A stretch of DNA of 6,595 nt, from NCBI GenBank assembly GCA_947456995.1, contig CANGVB010000208.1:1-6595 (forward strand), in the 5' to 3' direction. This document shows, piece by piece, positions 1 to 6,170 of the stretch. Both the position numbers and the translations under genes were made by a program. Each line of letters starts with the position of its first letter. Position 1 is the stretch's first letter. Below the pieces are notes generated by a model, which was not told the DNA's origin, made no database searches, and saw nothing but the letters and a program-made list of their open reading frames with translations. Source of the stretch: Bryobacteraceae bacterium. Its GTDB lineage: Bacteria; Acidobacteriota; Terriglobia; Bryobacterales; Bryobacteraceae.

Positions 1-696
1 AATCCCCCCACTGGCGAATGGACCTTACAGGCCACCCATCCTGAATTGCTGGAGAAGCTGGCTGAAGATCTGATCGACAATAACTACAATCTGCGTGAGT
101 TCATGCGCAAGCTGGTGGAGTCGAATGCCTACCAGTTGAGCTCCGATTACGGAGACGGATGGAAGGCCGAGTACGTGCCTCTCTTTGCCCGCCATTTTGT
201 CCGCCGGCTGGAAGGCGAAGAAGTGCACGACGCAATCCAGACTGCGACCAACGTGTTGGGCCGCTACACGATTGGCGGTTGGGCAGAACCTGTGAATTGG
301 GCCATGCAGATGCCCGAACCGGTGGAGCCAAACAGCAACGGCGGCGTCCGCGATTTCATGAACCTCTTCCTGCGCGGCAATCGCAACACTCAGCAGCGCA
401 GCCAGGATGGCAGCATCCTGCAGCAATTGAACCTGATGAACAATGGCTTCGTGACATCGAGGGCAAAAGTAGCTGCCTCGACATCTCTACGAAGCATCGC
501 CTTGATGACCGATCGCGGCTCTATGGCCGACGAACTCTTCTTGCGTTTCCTTGGCCGCATGCCGAGTGAAACCGAAAAGACAAAGACTATGGCATTTTTG
601 GCAAGAGCTGGTAATGTTCAGGCAGCCAAAAACACCGCTGTCGAAGATTTGGCTTGGGTCATGATGAACAAACAAGAGTTCATCTTTAGCTATTAA
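1..696 (+). CDS. DUF1553 domain-containing protein (PSD1 type), C-terminal part, 5' end outside window
   Basis: The frame is open from base 1 and ends at TAA 694-696, giving 231 visible residues; the true start lies upstream. The sequence matches the C-terminal DUF1553 (PSD1) region of the large DUF1549/DUF1553 proteins of Planctomycetes, Verrucomicrobia and Acidobacteriota. The landmarks are HPELLEKLAEDLI followed by LREFMRKLVESNAYQLSS, then ARHFVRRLEGEEVHDAI, then a late segment reading FLRFLGRMPSETEKTKTMAFL and a final NKQEFIF. Family members are usually 700 residues or more, often with an N-terminal cytochrome-c-like or sugar-binding region, so most of this protein is missing. The molecular function is not established; large exported proteins of this kind are thought to act in the envelope. 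The next gene, a DUF1501 protein, begins 21 bases downstream on the same strand, which is the classic pairing. Family assignment is confident; function is unknown. Confidence 0.9.
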   Translation, partial: NPPTGEWTLQATHPELLEKLAEDLIDNNYNLREFMRKLVESNAYQLSSDYGDGWKAEYVPLFARHFVRRLEGEEVHDAIQTATNVLGRYTIGGWAEPVNWAMQMPEPVEPNSNGGVRDFMNLFLRGNRNTQQRSQDGSILQQLNLMNNGFVTSRAKVAASTSLRSIALMTDRGSMADELFLRFLGRMPSETEKTKTMAFLARAGNVQAAKNTAVEDLAWVMMNKQEFIFSY

Positions 697-701
697 GGGC
701 A

Positions 702-707
702 AGGGAG
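702..707 (+). promoter_or_regulatory. Ribosome binding site of the DUF1501 gene
   Basis: AGGGAG lies ten bases before the ATG at 718, inside the 21-base gap after the DUF1553 stop. It supports that start codon. The gap is too short for an obvious separate promoter, so co-transcription with the upstream gene is likely. Confidence 0.6.
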
Positions 708-717
708 AAACCTCATC

Positions 718-2130
718 ATGGATCGAATTTACGGAGAACAGCCGGCCGGTAAAGACCGTTTCGGCAAAGACTGGACCGGGATCAAGGGTACTTGCTTCTG
801 GAAGGCGCCACACTTCAACCGGCGCACGTTTTTCAAACACATGAGCTCGGCTGTGGGCGGCTATTTCCTGATGCCGTCGAGGCCGATGGAGACCGTTGCC
901 AAGGCGGCAGTGACGCCGATCAACCGCGCCAAGAACGTCATCTTCATCATGATGGGCGGCGGGCCCAGTCACATCGACACTTTCGACTTGAAGGAAGGCC
1001 CGTGGCTTCCTTCGTCCTTTGAGCCCACCAATTACGGTGAAGTTCGCTGGCCTCGCGGGCTCTTTCCGAAGATTGCAGAACAGATGGATTCAGTGGCTCT
1101 GGTGCGCAGCATCAAGCCCTGGGCAGCAGTGCATGAACTGGCCAGCACCTGGTTGCAGATGGGCCGCAACCCGGTGAACAGCTTGTCCCGGATTGCTCCG
1201 CATATCGGCTCAGTGGTGTCGCTTGAGTTTGCTACCCGTGGTGGTGACAAGACCTTGCCGCCCTTCTTCAATCTGAACGCCAATGGTGGTGTGGGGAATG
1301 GCTATCTGCCTCCCGCCTACGCACCCTTCTATTTCAGCCCCGGTGGCAACCCGCCCAGTGGCACAACCCATCCGGATGGCCAGGCTGCCTTTGATCGCCG
1401 CTTCGCACTGCTGAACGATCTTGATTCCGAGATGCGTGGCAAGGGTGCGCTTGGGGCCAAGGGTGACGAAATGGGTGCGTTTAATACCTCGGCGCGGCAG
1501 TTGATGTACCGCACTGAGATCGATAACCTCTTCCGCTTCTCGGCCGATGAGCGCACGCGCTACGGCAACACCGGCTTTGGCAATGCGCTGATTGTCGCAA
1601 AGAACCTGCTGGCTTCTGATCGGGGTACCCGCTTTGTGCAGGTGAATGTCGGTGGCTGGGATAATCACGCCGCTATCTACACTGGTCCCTTGAATCCGGC
1701 CAACGCAAATTCACTTGGCCGCCAGTTTGATACTGCCCTGGGAACTCTTCTTGCCGACATGAAGGCGAGTGGACTGCTTGAGCAGACTCTCGTTGTCGCA
1801 ATGGGAGAATTCGGCCGTACGATCGGGATGCCCAATACGACCGTGGGTCGCGATCACTTCCTGCAGCAGGCGGCGCTGGTGGCCGGTGCTGGCATCAAGG
1901 GTTCGCGCGCTATCGGCAGCACCGATGCGAATGGCCGCGACACGGTGAATCCGGGCTGGAGCCGCGAGCGCAGCATTCGTGCAGAAGATCTTGAGGCGAC
2001 GATTTACTCGGCGCTCGGGATCGACTGGACCACCATTCGCCGCGATGATCCGCTGGGTCGTGGTTTTGAATACGTGCCCTTTTCAGAGCAGGATCTATAC
2101 GGGCCGATTCACGAACTCTGGAAGCCCTAG
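718..2130 (+). CDS. DUF1501 domain-containing protein with Tat signal
   Basis: This is a complete 470-residue protein of the DUF1501 family, which belongs to the alkaline phosphatase/sulfatase fold superfamily. A twin-arginine motif (N34-R35-R36-T-F-F-K40) is followed by a weakly hydrophobic stretch and a possible AKAA cleavage region near residue 62. This suggests folded export by the Tat system. Unusually, about 33 residues precede the twin arginines. Family signatures are GGGPSHIDTFD (residues 80-90), GGWDNH (312-317), GEFGRT (363-368) and GRDH (377-380), followed by an AGAGIKGSRAIGSTD segment. The Asp, His and Glu residues in these blocks are candidates for metal binding by analogy with the superfamily, but this is inference. 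The gene follows a DUF1553 gene and is probably in one operon with it; such pairs are common, yet their substrate is unknown. The start is supported by AGGGAG upstream. Its stop codon interlocks with that of the opposing membrane-protein gene. Confidence 0.92.
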   Translation: MDRIYGEQPAGKDRFGKDWTGIKGTCFWKAPHFNRRTFFKHMSSAVGGYFLMPSRPMETVAKAAVTPINRAKNVIFIMMGGGPSHIDTFDLKEGPWLPSSFEPTNYGEVRWPRGLFPKIAEQMDSVALVRSIKPWAAVHELASTWLQMGRNPVNSLSRIAPHIGSVVSLEFATRGGDKTLPPFFNLNANGGVGNGYLPPAYAPFYFSPGGNPPSGTTHPDGQAAFDRRFALLNDLDSEMRGKGALGAKGDEMGAFNTSARQLMYRTEIDNLFRFSADERTRYGNTGFGNALIVAKNLLASDRGTRFVQVNVGGWDNHAAIYTGPLNPANANSLGRQFDTALGTLLADMKASGLLEQTLVVAMGEFGRTIGMPNTTVGRDHFLQQAALVAGAGIKGSRAIGSTDANGRDTVNPGWSRERSIRAEDLEATIYSALGIDWTTIRRDDPLGRGFEYVPFSEQDLYGPIHELWKP

Positions 2131-2519
2131 CGTTCGCGTTTGAATACGATCAGGCTGCAAAAGAAGCTACCCAGGGCACCAAAGGCGAGAGCTGCGGTGC
2201 CCTGAAATGCGTCTGCGTCGGCGAAGCGGTAACCCTGATAGAAGAAGCCGTAAACCATCAAGCCGAAGAAGACCAATGCCATTACCGGCAGCAGACCCTT
2301 GAAGATGTTGAAGAAGGCGAGCAGCACACTCGCGCCCCCGAGCACACCCAGAATCAGCATTGCCTTGGAGAGATCTTCGCCGGTCCAGATAAACGTGTCG
2401 AGCTTCCAGTTGTGCAGGCCGGAGATGTAGGCGACAACACCAAAGCCGGTAAGGAAGACAGAGAGAAACAGCGTGAACAGGTAGCTGTAAAAGCGCATCA
2501 GGGCGTGGAGGATCTTCAT
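2127..2519 (-). CDS. Small four-helix integral membrane protein, function unknown
   Basis: This 130-residue protein is not one I recognise. Four hydrophobic segments can be read at about residues 12-33, 51-70, 75-95 and 107-126. A polar loop (about 34-50, containing LHNWKLDTFIWTGEDLSK) separates the first two, and a basic tail KRER ends the protein. It therefore probably sits in the inner membrane. No catalytic or ligand-binding motif is visible. The reading is supported by coherent membrane topology and by the way it fills the gap between two confident genes. The start at 2519 is an ATG without a clear Shine-Dalgarno sequence; a second Met lies at residue 8. It is convergent with the DUF1501 gene, sharing the CTAG at 2127-2130, and divergent from the S9 peptidase gene. 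No functional link to either neighbour is evident. Confidence 0.75.
   Translation of the reverse strand: MKILHALMRFYSYLFTLFLSVFLTGFGVVAYISGLHNWKLDTFIWTGEDLSKAMLILGVLGGASVLLAFFNIFKGLLPVMALVFFGLMVYGFFYQGYRFADADAFQGTAALAFGALGSFFCSLIVFKRER
2172..2204. repeat. Perfect 9-bp inverted repeat inside the end of the membrane-protein gene
   Basis: CAGGGCACC at 2172-2180 is the exact reverse complement of GGTGCCCTG at 2196-2204, with a 15-base loop. It begins 41 bases past the DUF1501 stop codon. No T-run follows it on the plus strand, so it is not a standard intrinsic terminator. It could form a stem protecting or ending the DUF1501 transcript, or be chance in coding sequence. Confidence 0.4.
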
Positions 2520-2574
2520 GTGCGTATGGTTGCGAAAGACCTATCTTAGCCCAAACTGAGGGCGGATTTGCTTT
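2520..2574. promoter_or_regulatory. Divergent intergenic region between membrane-protein and S9 peptidase genes
   Basis: These 55 bases separate two divergent start codons, so any dedicated promoters must lie here or within the 5' ends of the genes. A TAAGAT hexamer on the minus strand (plus positions 2543-2548) resembles a -10 box 24 bases before the membrane-protein start, but no matching -35 is visible. No clear plus-strand promoter was found. The region is assigned by position rather than by motif. Confidence 0.35.
2558..2562 (+). promoter_or_regulatory. Probable ribosome binding site of the S9 peptidase gene
   Basis: GAGGG lies 12 bases before the ATG at 2575, slightly farther than usual. 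It is the only purine-rich candidate upstream, and the resulting start gives a complete signal peptide, which supports the choice. Confidence 0.4.
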
Positions 2575-4806
2575 ATGCTGGGTTTCGTGCGTAGAAACAT
2601 TTTCATTGTTTTGTTGTTTGTGTCCCAATTGTTTGGGTCTGACGAGTTCCAGCAGCAGCTCAAACGGATTTTCTCAACCAGTGCCTTTTCCAGTCGAAGT
2701 TTTGGTCCTGCACGCTGGATTGAGAAAGGTGCGGCCTACTCGACGGTGGAGAATTCTGAGATTGTTCGCTACGACACGACTACGGCCAAGCGCAGCGTTC
2801 TGGTATCGGCCGCTCAGTTGACCCCAAAAGACGGCAAGCCTCTGCGCATCGAAGATTACCGCTGGTCGGCAGATGGCAAGCGCCTGCTGGTCTTTACAAA
2901 CACCAAAAAAGTATGGCGGCTCAATACCCGCGGCGACTACTGGGTGCTGGATCTGGCCGCAAATTCGCTGAAGAAAATTGGGGCGGAAGCGCCTGCTTCT
3001 TCGCTCATGTTCGCCAAGTTCTCCCCCGACGCGAGTCGTGTTGCTTATGTTCGCGAAAACAATATCTATGTCGAAGACCTGAAATCCGGTGTGGTGAAGC
3101 CGCTGACCAGTGATGGGTCTACGACTCTGATCAATGGCACCTCTGATTGGGTTTATGAAGAAGAGCTCTACGTACGAGATGGGTTTCGCTGGAGCCCGGA
3201 CGGCAAGAGCGTTGCCTTCTGGCAGTTTGATACCACCGGCGTCGAAGAGTTTACGCTGATCAACAACACCGATTCGATCTACCCGAAGTTGACGAAAATC
3301 GCCTACCCCAAGGCCGGTACGAAAAACTCTTCGGTGCGCCTGGGGGTAGTCCCCGCCGAAGGTGGCCCAGCCCGCTGGATGGAAGTTCCCGGAGACCCTC
3401 GCAATCACTATCTGGCGGCGATGGAGTGGCGCGAAGGCAGCCGCGAGATTGAGATCCAACAGTTTAACCGCAAACAGAATACGCTGATCGTGTTTGCGGG
3501 CGATGTACGTAGCGGACAGGTTAAGGAAGTCTTTCGCGATGTCGACGAAGCCTGGGTTGACAAGCACGAGCTGGAAGACGAAGCATTCACCTTGAATGGT
3601 GGCAAGAATACGCTGTGGCTGAGCGAGCGCGATGGCTGGCGGCATGCCTATTCTGTGCCTGCTGCCGGTGGCGAGCCAGTGCTGCTGACGCCGGGCAACA
3701 GCGACGTAATCTCTGTGCTGGCGGTAGACCCTGAAAGCCGCTGGCTTTACTACATTGCTTCGCCTGAAAACGCGACTCAGCGATATCTCTATCGGGCACC
3801 TATCGACCGCAGCTCTCCTGCCGTGCGTCTCACCCCTGCAGACCAACCCGGAAGCCACGGCTACCGCATCTCACCCGATTGCCGCTGGGCCTTCCACACC
3901 TATTCGCGGATGGACCGGCCTGTGGTGACCGATCTGATTCGTTTGCCCGATCATCAGACCTCGCGAGTGCTGGAATCGAATGCTCCCCTGCGCGGTGCCA
4001 TTGCTACCATCGCAGATCCGCCCGCTGAGTTCTTTAAGGTGACAACGGGTGAAGGCGTCACGATGGATGGCTGGATGCTGAAGCCTCGCAGCTTTGACGC
4101 CACCAAGAAATATCCCGTGATCGTCTTTGTTTATGGCGAGCCGGCCAGTGTCACAGTGACGGATTCCTGGGCGGGATCACGCGGCTTGTTTCACCGTGCG
4201 CTCGCCAATGAAGGTTATCTGGTGGTGAGCTTTGACAATCGCGGTACGCCTGCGCCGAAGGGCCGTGCCTGGCGCAAGATGATCTATGGCACTGTCGGCC
4301 TTTTGTCGGCCCAAGACCAGAGCGAGGCTCTGCTTGCCCTTGGGCGCGCGCGTAGCTATGTCGATTTGAGCCGTGTGGGTGTCTGGGGCTGGAGCGGTGG
4401 CGGGTCGAATACGCTCAATCTGATGTTCCGCTCGCCAGACCTCTACAAGGTGGGCGTGTCGGTGGCATCGGTTCCCGATCAACGTCTCTACGACACGATT
4501 TATCAGGAACGCTACATGGGCTTGCCAGACGAAAATGCTGCTGGCTATCGCCTGGGTTCACCTATCAATTTTGCGGAAGGCCTAATGGGCAAGCTGCTGC
4601 TGGTGCATGGCTCGGGCGACGACAACGTGCATTATCAGGGTGCAGAGAAACTAGTGAACCGGCTGATTGAACTCGGCAAGCCTTTTGACTTCATGTCCTA
4701 CCCCAACCGGTCGCACTCGATCAACGAAGGCCCGGGAACGAGCCTTCATTTGCACAGCCTGATCGGCCGCTACTTCCTCGAACATCTGCCCGCCGGGGCT
4801 CGCTAG
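2575..4806 (+). CDS. Secreted S9 family peptidase, dipeptidyl peptidase IV-like
   Basis: This is a complete 743-residue serine peptidase, normal length for DPP IV-like enzymes, which release dipeptides from peptide N-termini. A Sec-type signal peptide is visible: basic RR at residues 6-7, then a hydrophobic stretch to about residue 20, with cleavage probably near residue 22. The enzyme should act in the periplasm or outside. A DPPIV_N beta-propeller spans roughly residues 60-475 and an alpha/beta-hydrolase domain roughly 495-740. The motif DWVYEEE (191-197) matches the paired glutamates that bind the substrate amino terminus. The likely catalytic triad is Ser607 (GWSGGGS), Asp682 (GDDNVH) and His714 (YPNRSH). 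Tyr520 fits the oxyanion-hole tyrosine, and Tyr639 and Tyr643 (YDTIYQERYMG) fit the S1 pocket. Human DPP IV has Tyr at two positions next to the serine where this protein has Gly608 and Ser611. The exact cleavage specificity is inferred. The gene is monocistronic and convergent with the aminotransferase gene. Confidence 0.93.
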   Translation: MLGFVRRNIFIVLLFVSQLFGSDEFQQQLKRIFSTSAFSSRSFGPARWIEKGAAYSTVENSEIVRYDTTTAKRSVLVSAAQLTPKDGKPLRIEDYRWSADGKRLLVFTNTKKVWRLNTRGDYWVLDLAANSLKKIGAEAPASSLMFAKFSPDASRVAYVRENNIYVEDLKSGVVKPLTSDGSTTLINGTSDWVYEEELYVRDGFRWSPDGKSVAFWQFDTTGVEEFTLINNTDSIYPKLTKIAYPKAGTKNSSVRLGVVPAEGGPARWMEVPGDPRNHYLAAMEWREGSREIEIQQFNRKQNTLIVFAGDVRSGQVKEVFRDVDEAWVDKHELEDEAFTLNGGKNTLWLSERDGWRHAYSVPAAGGEPVLLTPGNSDVISVLAVDPESRWLYYIASPENATQRYLYRAPIDRSSPAVRLTPADQPGSHGYRISPDCRWAFHTYSRMDRPVVTDLIRLPDHQTSRVLESNAPLRGAIATIADPPAEFFKVTTGEGVTMDGWMLKPRSFDATKKYPVIVFVYGEPASVTVTDSWAGSRGLFHRALANEGYLVVSFDNRGTPAPKGRAWRKMIYGTVGLLSAQDQSEALLALGRARSYVDLSRVGVWGWSGGGSNTLNLMFRSPDLYKVGVSVASVPDQRLYDTIYQERYMGLPDENAAGYRLGSPINFAEGLMGKLLLVHGSGDDNVHYQGAEKLVNRLIELGKPFDFMSYPNRSHSINEGPGTSLHLHSLIGRYFLEHLPAGAR

Positions 4807-4837
4807 CGTTCGATCCAGGCGCGCATGCGGCGGGCGG
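4786..4837. repeat. Inverted repeat spanning the convergent stop codons of peptidase and aminotransferase genes
   Basis: CTGCCCGCCG at 4786-4795 pairs with CGGCGGGCGG at 4828-4837 over ten positions, one of them a G-U wobble. The 32-base loop contains the palindrome CGCTAGCG (4801-4808), which carries both stop codons. There is no T-run. It could be a bidirectional transcript-end structure, but GC-rich coding sequence gives such matches by chance. Confidence 0.3.
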
Positions 4838-5963
4838 CTTCTGCCAGATTCTCGCGGCTGTTGGCGTAGCTGAAGCGTAGATAGCCTTCGCCGTATTCGC
4901 CAAAGGCGGTTCCGGCTAGAGCGGCCACGCCTGCTTCATTCAGCAATCTGGTGGCGAGGTCTTCGCTAGTGTAGCCGGTGCCGGTGATGTTAGGGAAGGC
5001 GTAGAAGGCCCCGTTCGGCATCCGGCACTTTACGCCCGGGATCTCGTTCAGCATCCCGATAAAGAGCTGTCGCCGCTCCCTGAATTCGGCCATCATTTTG
5101 TCAACGTCTGATTGGTCGCCCGTCAATGCCGCGAGGCCCGCACGCTGCACCATGCTTGCTGTGCAGCTTACGCCGTTGACGAGCAGCTTCTGCATCGCCT
5201 CAATCATCCACGTCGGCATCACGCCATACCCAAGCCGCCAGCCTGTCATAGCGTAGGTTTTTGGGAAGCCGTCAAGCAAGATCGTTCGTTCTTTCATGCC
5301 GGGCTCAGACAGGATCGATCGGGGCGGGGCATCGAAGTACATCCGCGAATAGATCTCATCGGAGAAGACGTAGAAGTCGTGTTTGATTGCCAGGCGCGCG
5401 ATCTCGGCAATGTCCTCGGGTGGGATTACGCCGCCGGTGGGGTTGGCTGGCGAGTTGAGAATCAGCAGCTTCGTGCGAGGGGTGATGCTGTCCTTGAGGC
5501 GCTGCATGTCGAAGCTGAAGTCGTGCGATTCCACAAGCGGAATCGATACCGGGGTGGCACCGGCAAAGCGTACTGCGCTTGCATAGGTGGGGAAGCTTGG
5601 GTTTGGCAGAATCACTTCGTCGCCCGGCTCTACCAGAGCGAGAATCGGGAAGAAGATCATCGGCTTGCCGCCGGGGACAACGCAGACTTCGGCGCTTGAG
5701 ACGGGCACACCGCGCGTCTCGGCGATGTGCGAGGCGATGGTCTGGCGGAAGTCTTCGTAGCCGAGCGTCGGCCCATAGTGGGTCCAGCCGGCATCGAGAG
5801 CTGCCTTGCCGGCTTCTACAACATGCTTGGGCGTATCAAAATCGGGCTCGCCGATTTCCAGATGGATGATGTGTTTGCCTTGCGCCTCAAGCGCACGGGC
5901 TTTTTGCAGAACAGAGAATGCGCCTTCAAGCTGAAGCGCATCGACGCGGGAAGCAGGTTTCAC
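4803..5963 (-). CDS. Class I/II PLP-dependent aminotransferase
   Basis: This is a complete 386-residue fold-type I aminotransferase of the aspartate aminotransferase-like group, cytosolic, moving an amino group between an amino acid and a 2-oxo acid. Family landmarks are GEPDFDTP (38-45), the glycine-rich PGGKP (97-101), NPTGG (174-178, Asn174 near the cofactor ring), SDEIY (201-205, Asp202 for the pyridine nitrogen and Tyr205), the Schiff-base Lys235 in GFPKTYAMTGWRLGY with Arg243, and Arg363 in YLRFSYA for the substrate carboxylate. The residues before Lys235 are G-F-P rather than the more usual S-F-S. The substrate cannot be deduced. The start is GTG at 5963-5961, overlapping the OB-fold gene's stop as GTGA, with a GAGG Shine-Dalgarno seven bases upstream. 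It is the last gene of the thiolase/OB-fold operon, probably translationally coupled. An aspC-like label would fit, but substrate-specific naming is not justified. Confidence 0.93.
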   Translation of the reverse strand: MKPASRVDALQLEGAFSVLQKARALEAQGKHIIHLEIGEPDFDTPKHVVEAGKAALDAGWTHYGPTLGYEDFRQTIASHIAETRGVPVSSAEVCVVPGGKPMIFFPILALVEPGDEVILPNPSFPTYASAVRFAGATPVSIPLVESHDFSFDMQRLKDSITPRTKLLILNSPANPTGGVIPPEDIAEIARLAIKHDFYVFSDEIYSRMYFDAPPRSILSEPGMKERTILLDGFPKTYAMTGWRLGYGVMPTWMIEAMQKLLVNGVSCTASMVQRAGLAALTGDQSDVDKMMAEFRERRQLFIGMLNEIPGVKCRMPNGAFYAFPNITGTGYTSEDLATRLLNEAGVAALAGTAFGEYGEGYLRFSYANSRENLAEAARRMRAWIER

Positions 5964-6169
5964 GAAAGGACCTCAAAGATTGGGTAAGTCAACGATGATT
6001 CAAGCTCTCGTACAGTATCGCCGATCTGGACACGCTGGCCCGAAATGCGAACGAGAAGTCGAGACTGATCTTCAAATGTAACAAGTGCGATCTGATAGGG
6101 GGCATCGGCGGCAAACTGCTCGGGTGCCGAGTGGATCACTGTTTCTGTGTAGACGATGGCTTGGCGCAT
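5960..6169 (-). CDS. Small OB-fold protein of the DUF35 type (thiolase-associated), no zinc ribbon
   Basis: This 69-residue protein resembles the C-terminal OB-fold half of DUF35 proteins, which partner thiolase-fold enzymes. The pattern is a YTETVIHSAPEQF segment, then APYQIALVTFED, then RLLVRISG and QIGDTV, as in the typical order V-Y-S-Y-T-V-V-H, P-Y-x-x-A-L-V, R-x-x-x-R-I-x-G, x-x-G-x-x-V. Full DUF35 proteins are about 120-140 residues and begin with a four-cysteine zinc ribbon; this protein contains no cysteine at all. The ATG at 6169 is chosen because AGAGGA (plus 6176-6181) lies six bases upstream and homology starts there; a longer reading to 6217 would run into the thiolase gene. It starts one base after the thiolase stop and its TGA overlaps the aminotransferase GTG, so it is the middle gene of an operon. 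Its likely role is to bind or position the thiolase or its acyl-CoA. Confidence 0.75.
   Translation of the reverse strand: MRQAIVYTETVIHSAPEQFAADAPYQIALVTFEDQSRLLVRISGQRVQIGDTVRELESSLTYPIFEVLS
5971..5974 (-). promoter_or_regulatory. Ribosome binding site deciding the GTG start of the aminotransferase
   Basis: GAGG on the minus strand lies seven bases before GTG 5963-5961, within the last codons of the OB-fold gene. This supports the GTG start rather than a later internal ATG, and fits translational coupling. Confidence 0.55.
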
Positions 6170-6170
6170 G

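Noticed and set aside
1210..1668. 152-codon minus-strand frame inside the DUF1501 gene
   Set aside because: Antisense to conserved DUF1501 sequence, with no recognisable features.
2530..2558. Plus-strand promoter starting with TTGCGA upstream of the peptidase
   Set aside because: At normal spacing there is no acceptable -10 hexamer, so I do not call a promoter.
2167..2628. 153-codon minus-strand frame overlapping the membrane protein and the peptidase start
   Set aside because: Its product has no membrane or domain pattern and it runs through the divergent promoter region and the peptidase signal peptide; the 2127-2519 frame has a coherent topology instead.
2624..2637. Small hairpin CCCAA-TTGT-TTGGG in the peptidase signal-peptide region
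   Set aside because: Only five base pairs, within AT-richer signal-peptide codons; not distinguishable from chance.
2674..3858. Long open frame (394 codons) on the minus strand opposite the S9 peptidase
   Set aside because: It lies antisense to a gene with full peptidase motifs, has no recognisable domain or start signal, and is typical of open frames created by GC-rich codon use on the other strand.
5112..5699. 195-codon open frame on the plus strand opposite the aminotransferase
   Set aside because: The minus strand here encodes the PLP site and other conserved motifs; the plus-strand product is low-quality sequence rich in Arg, His and Cys with no motif.
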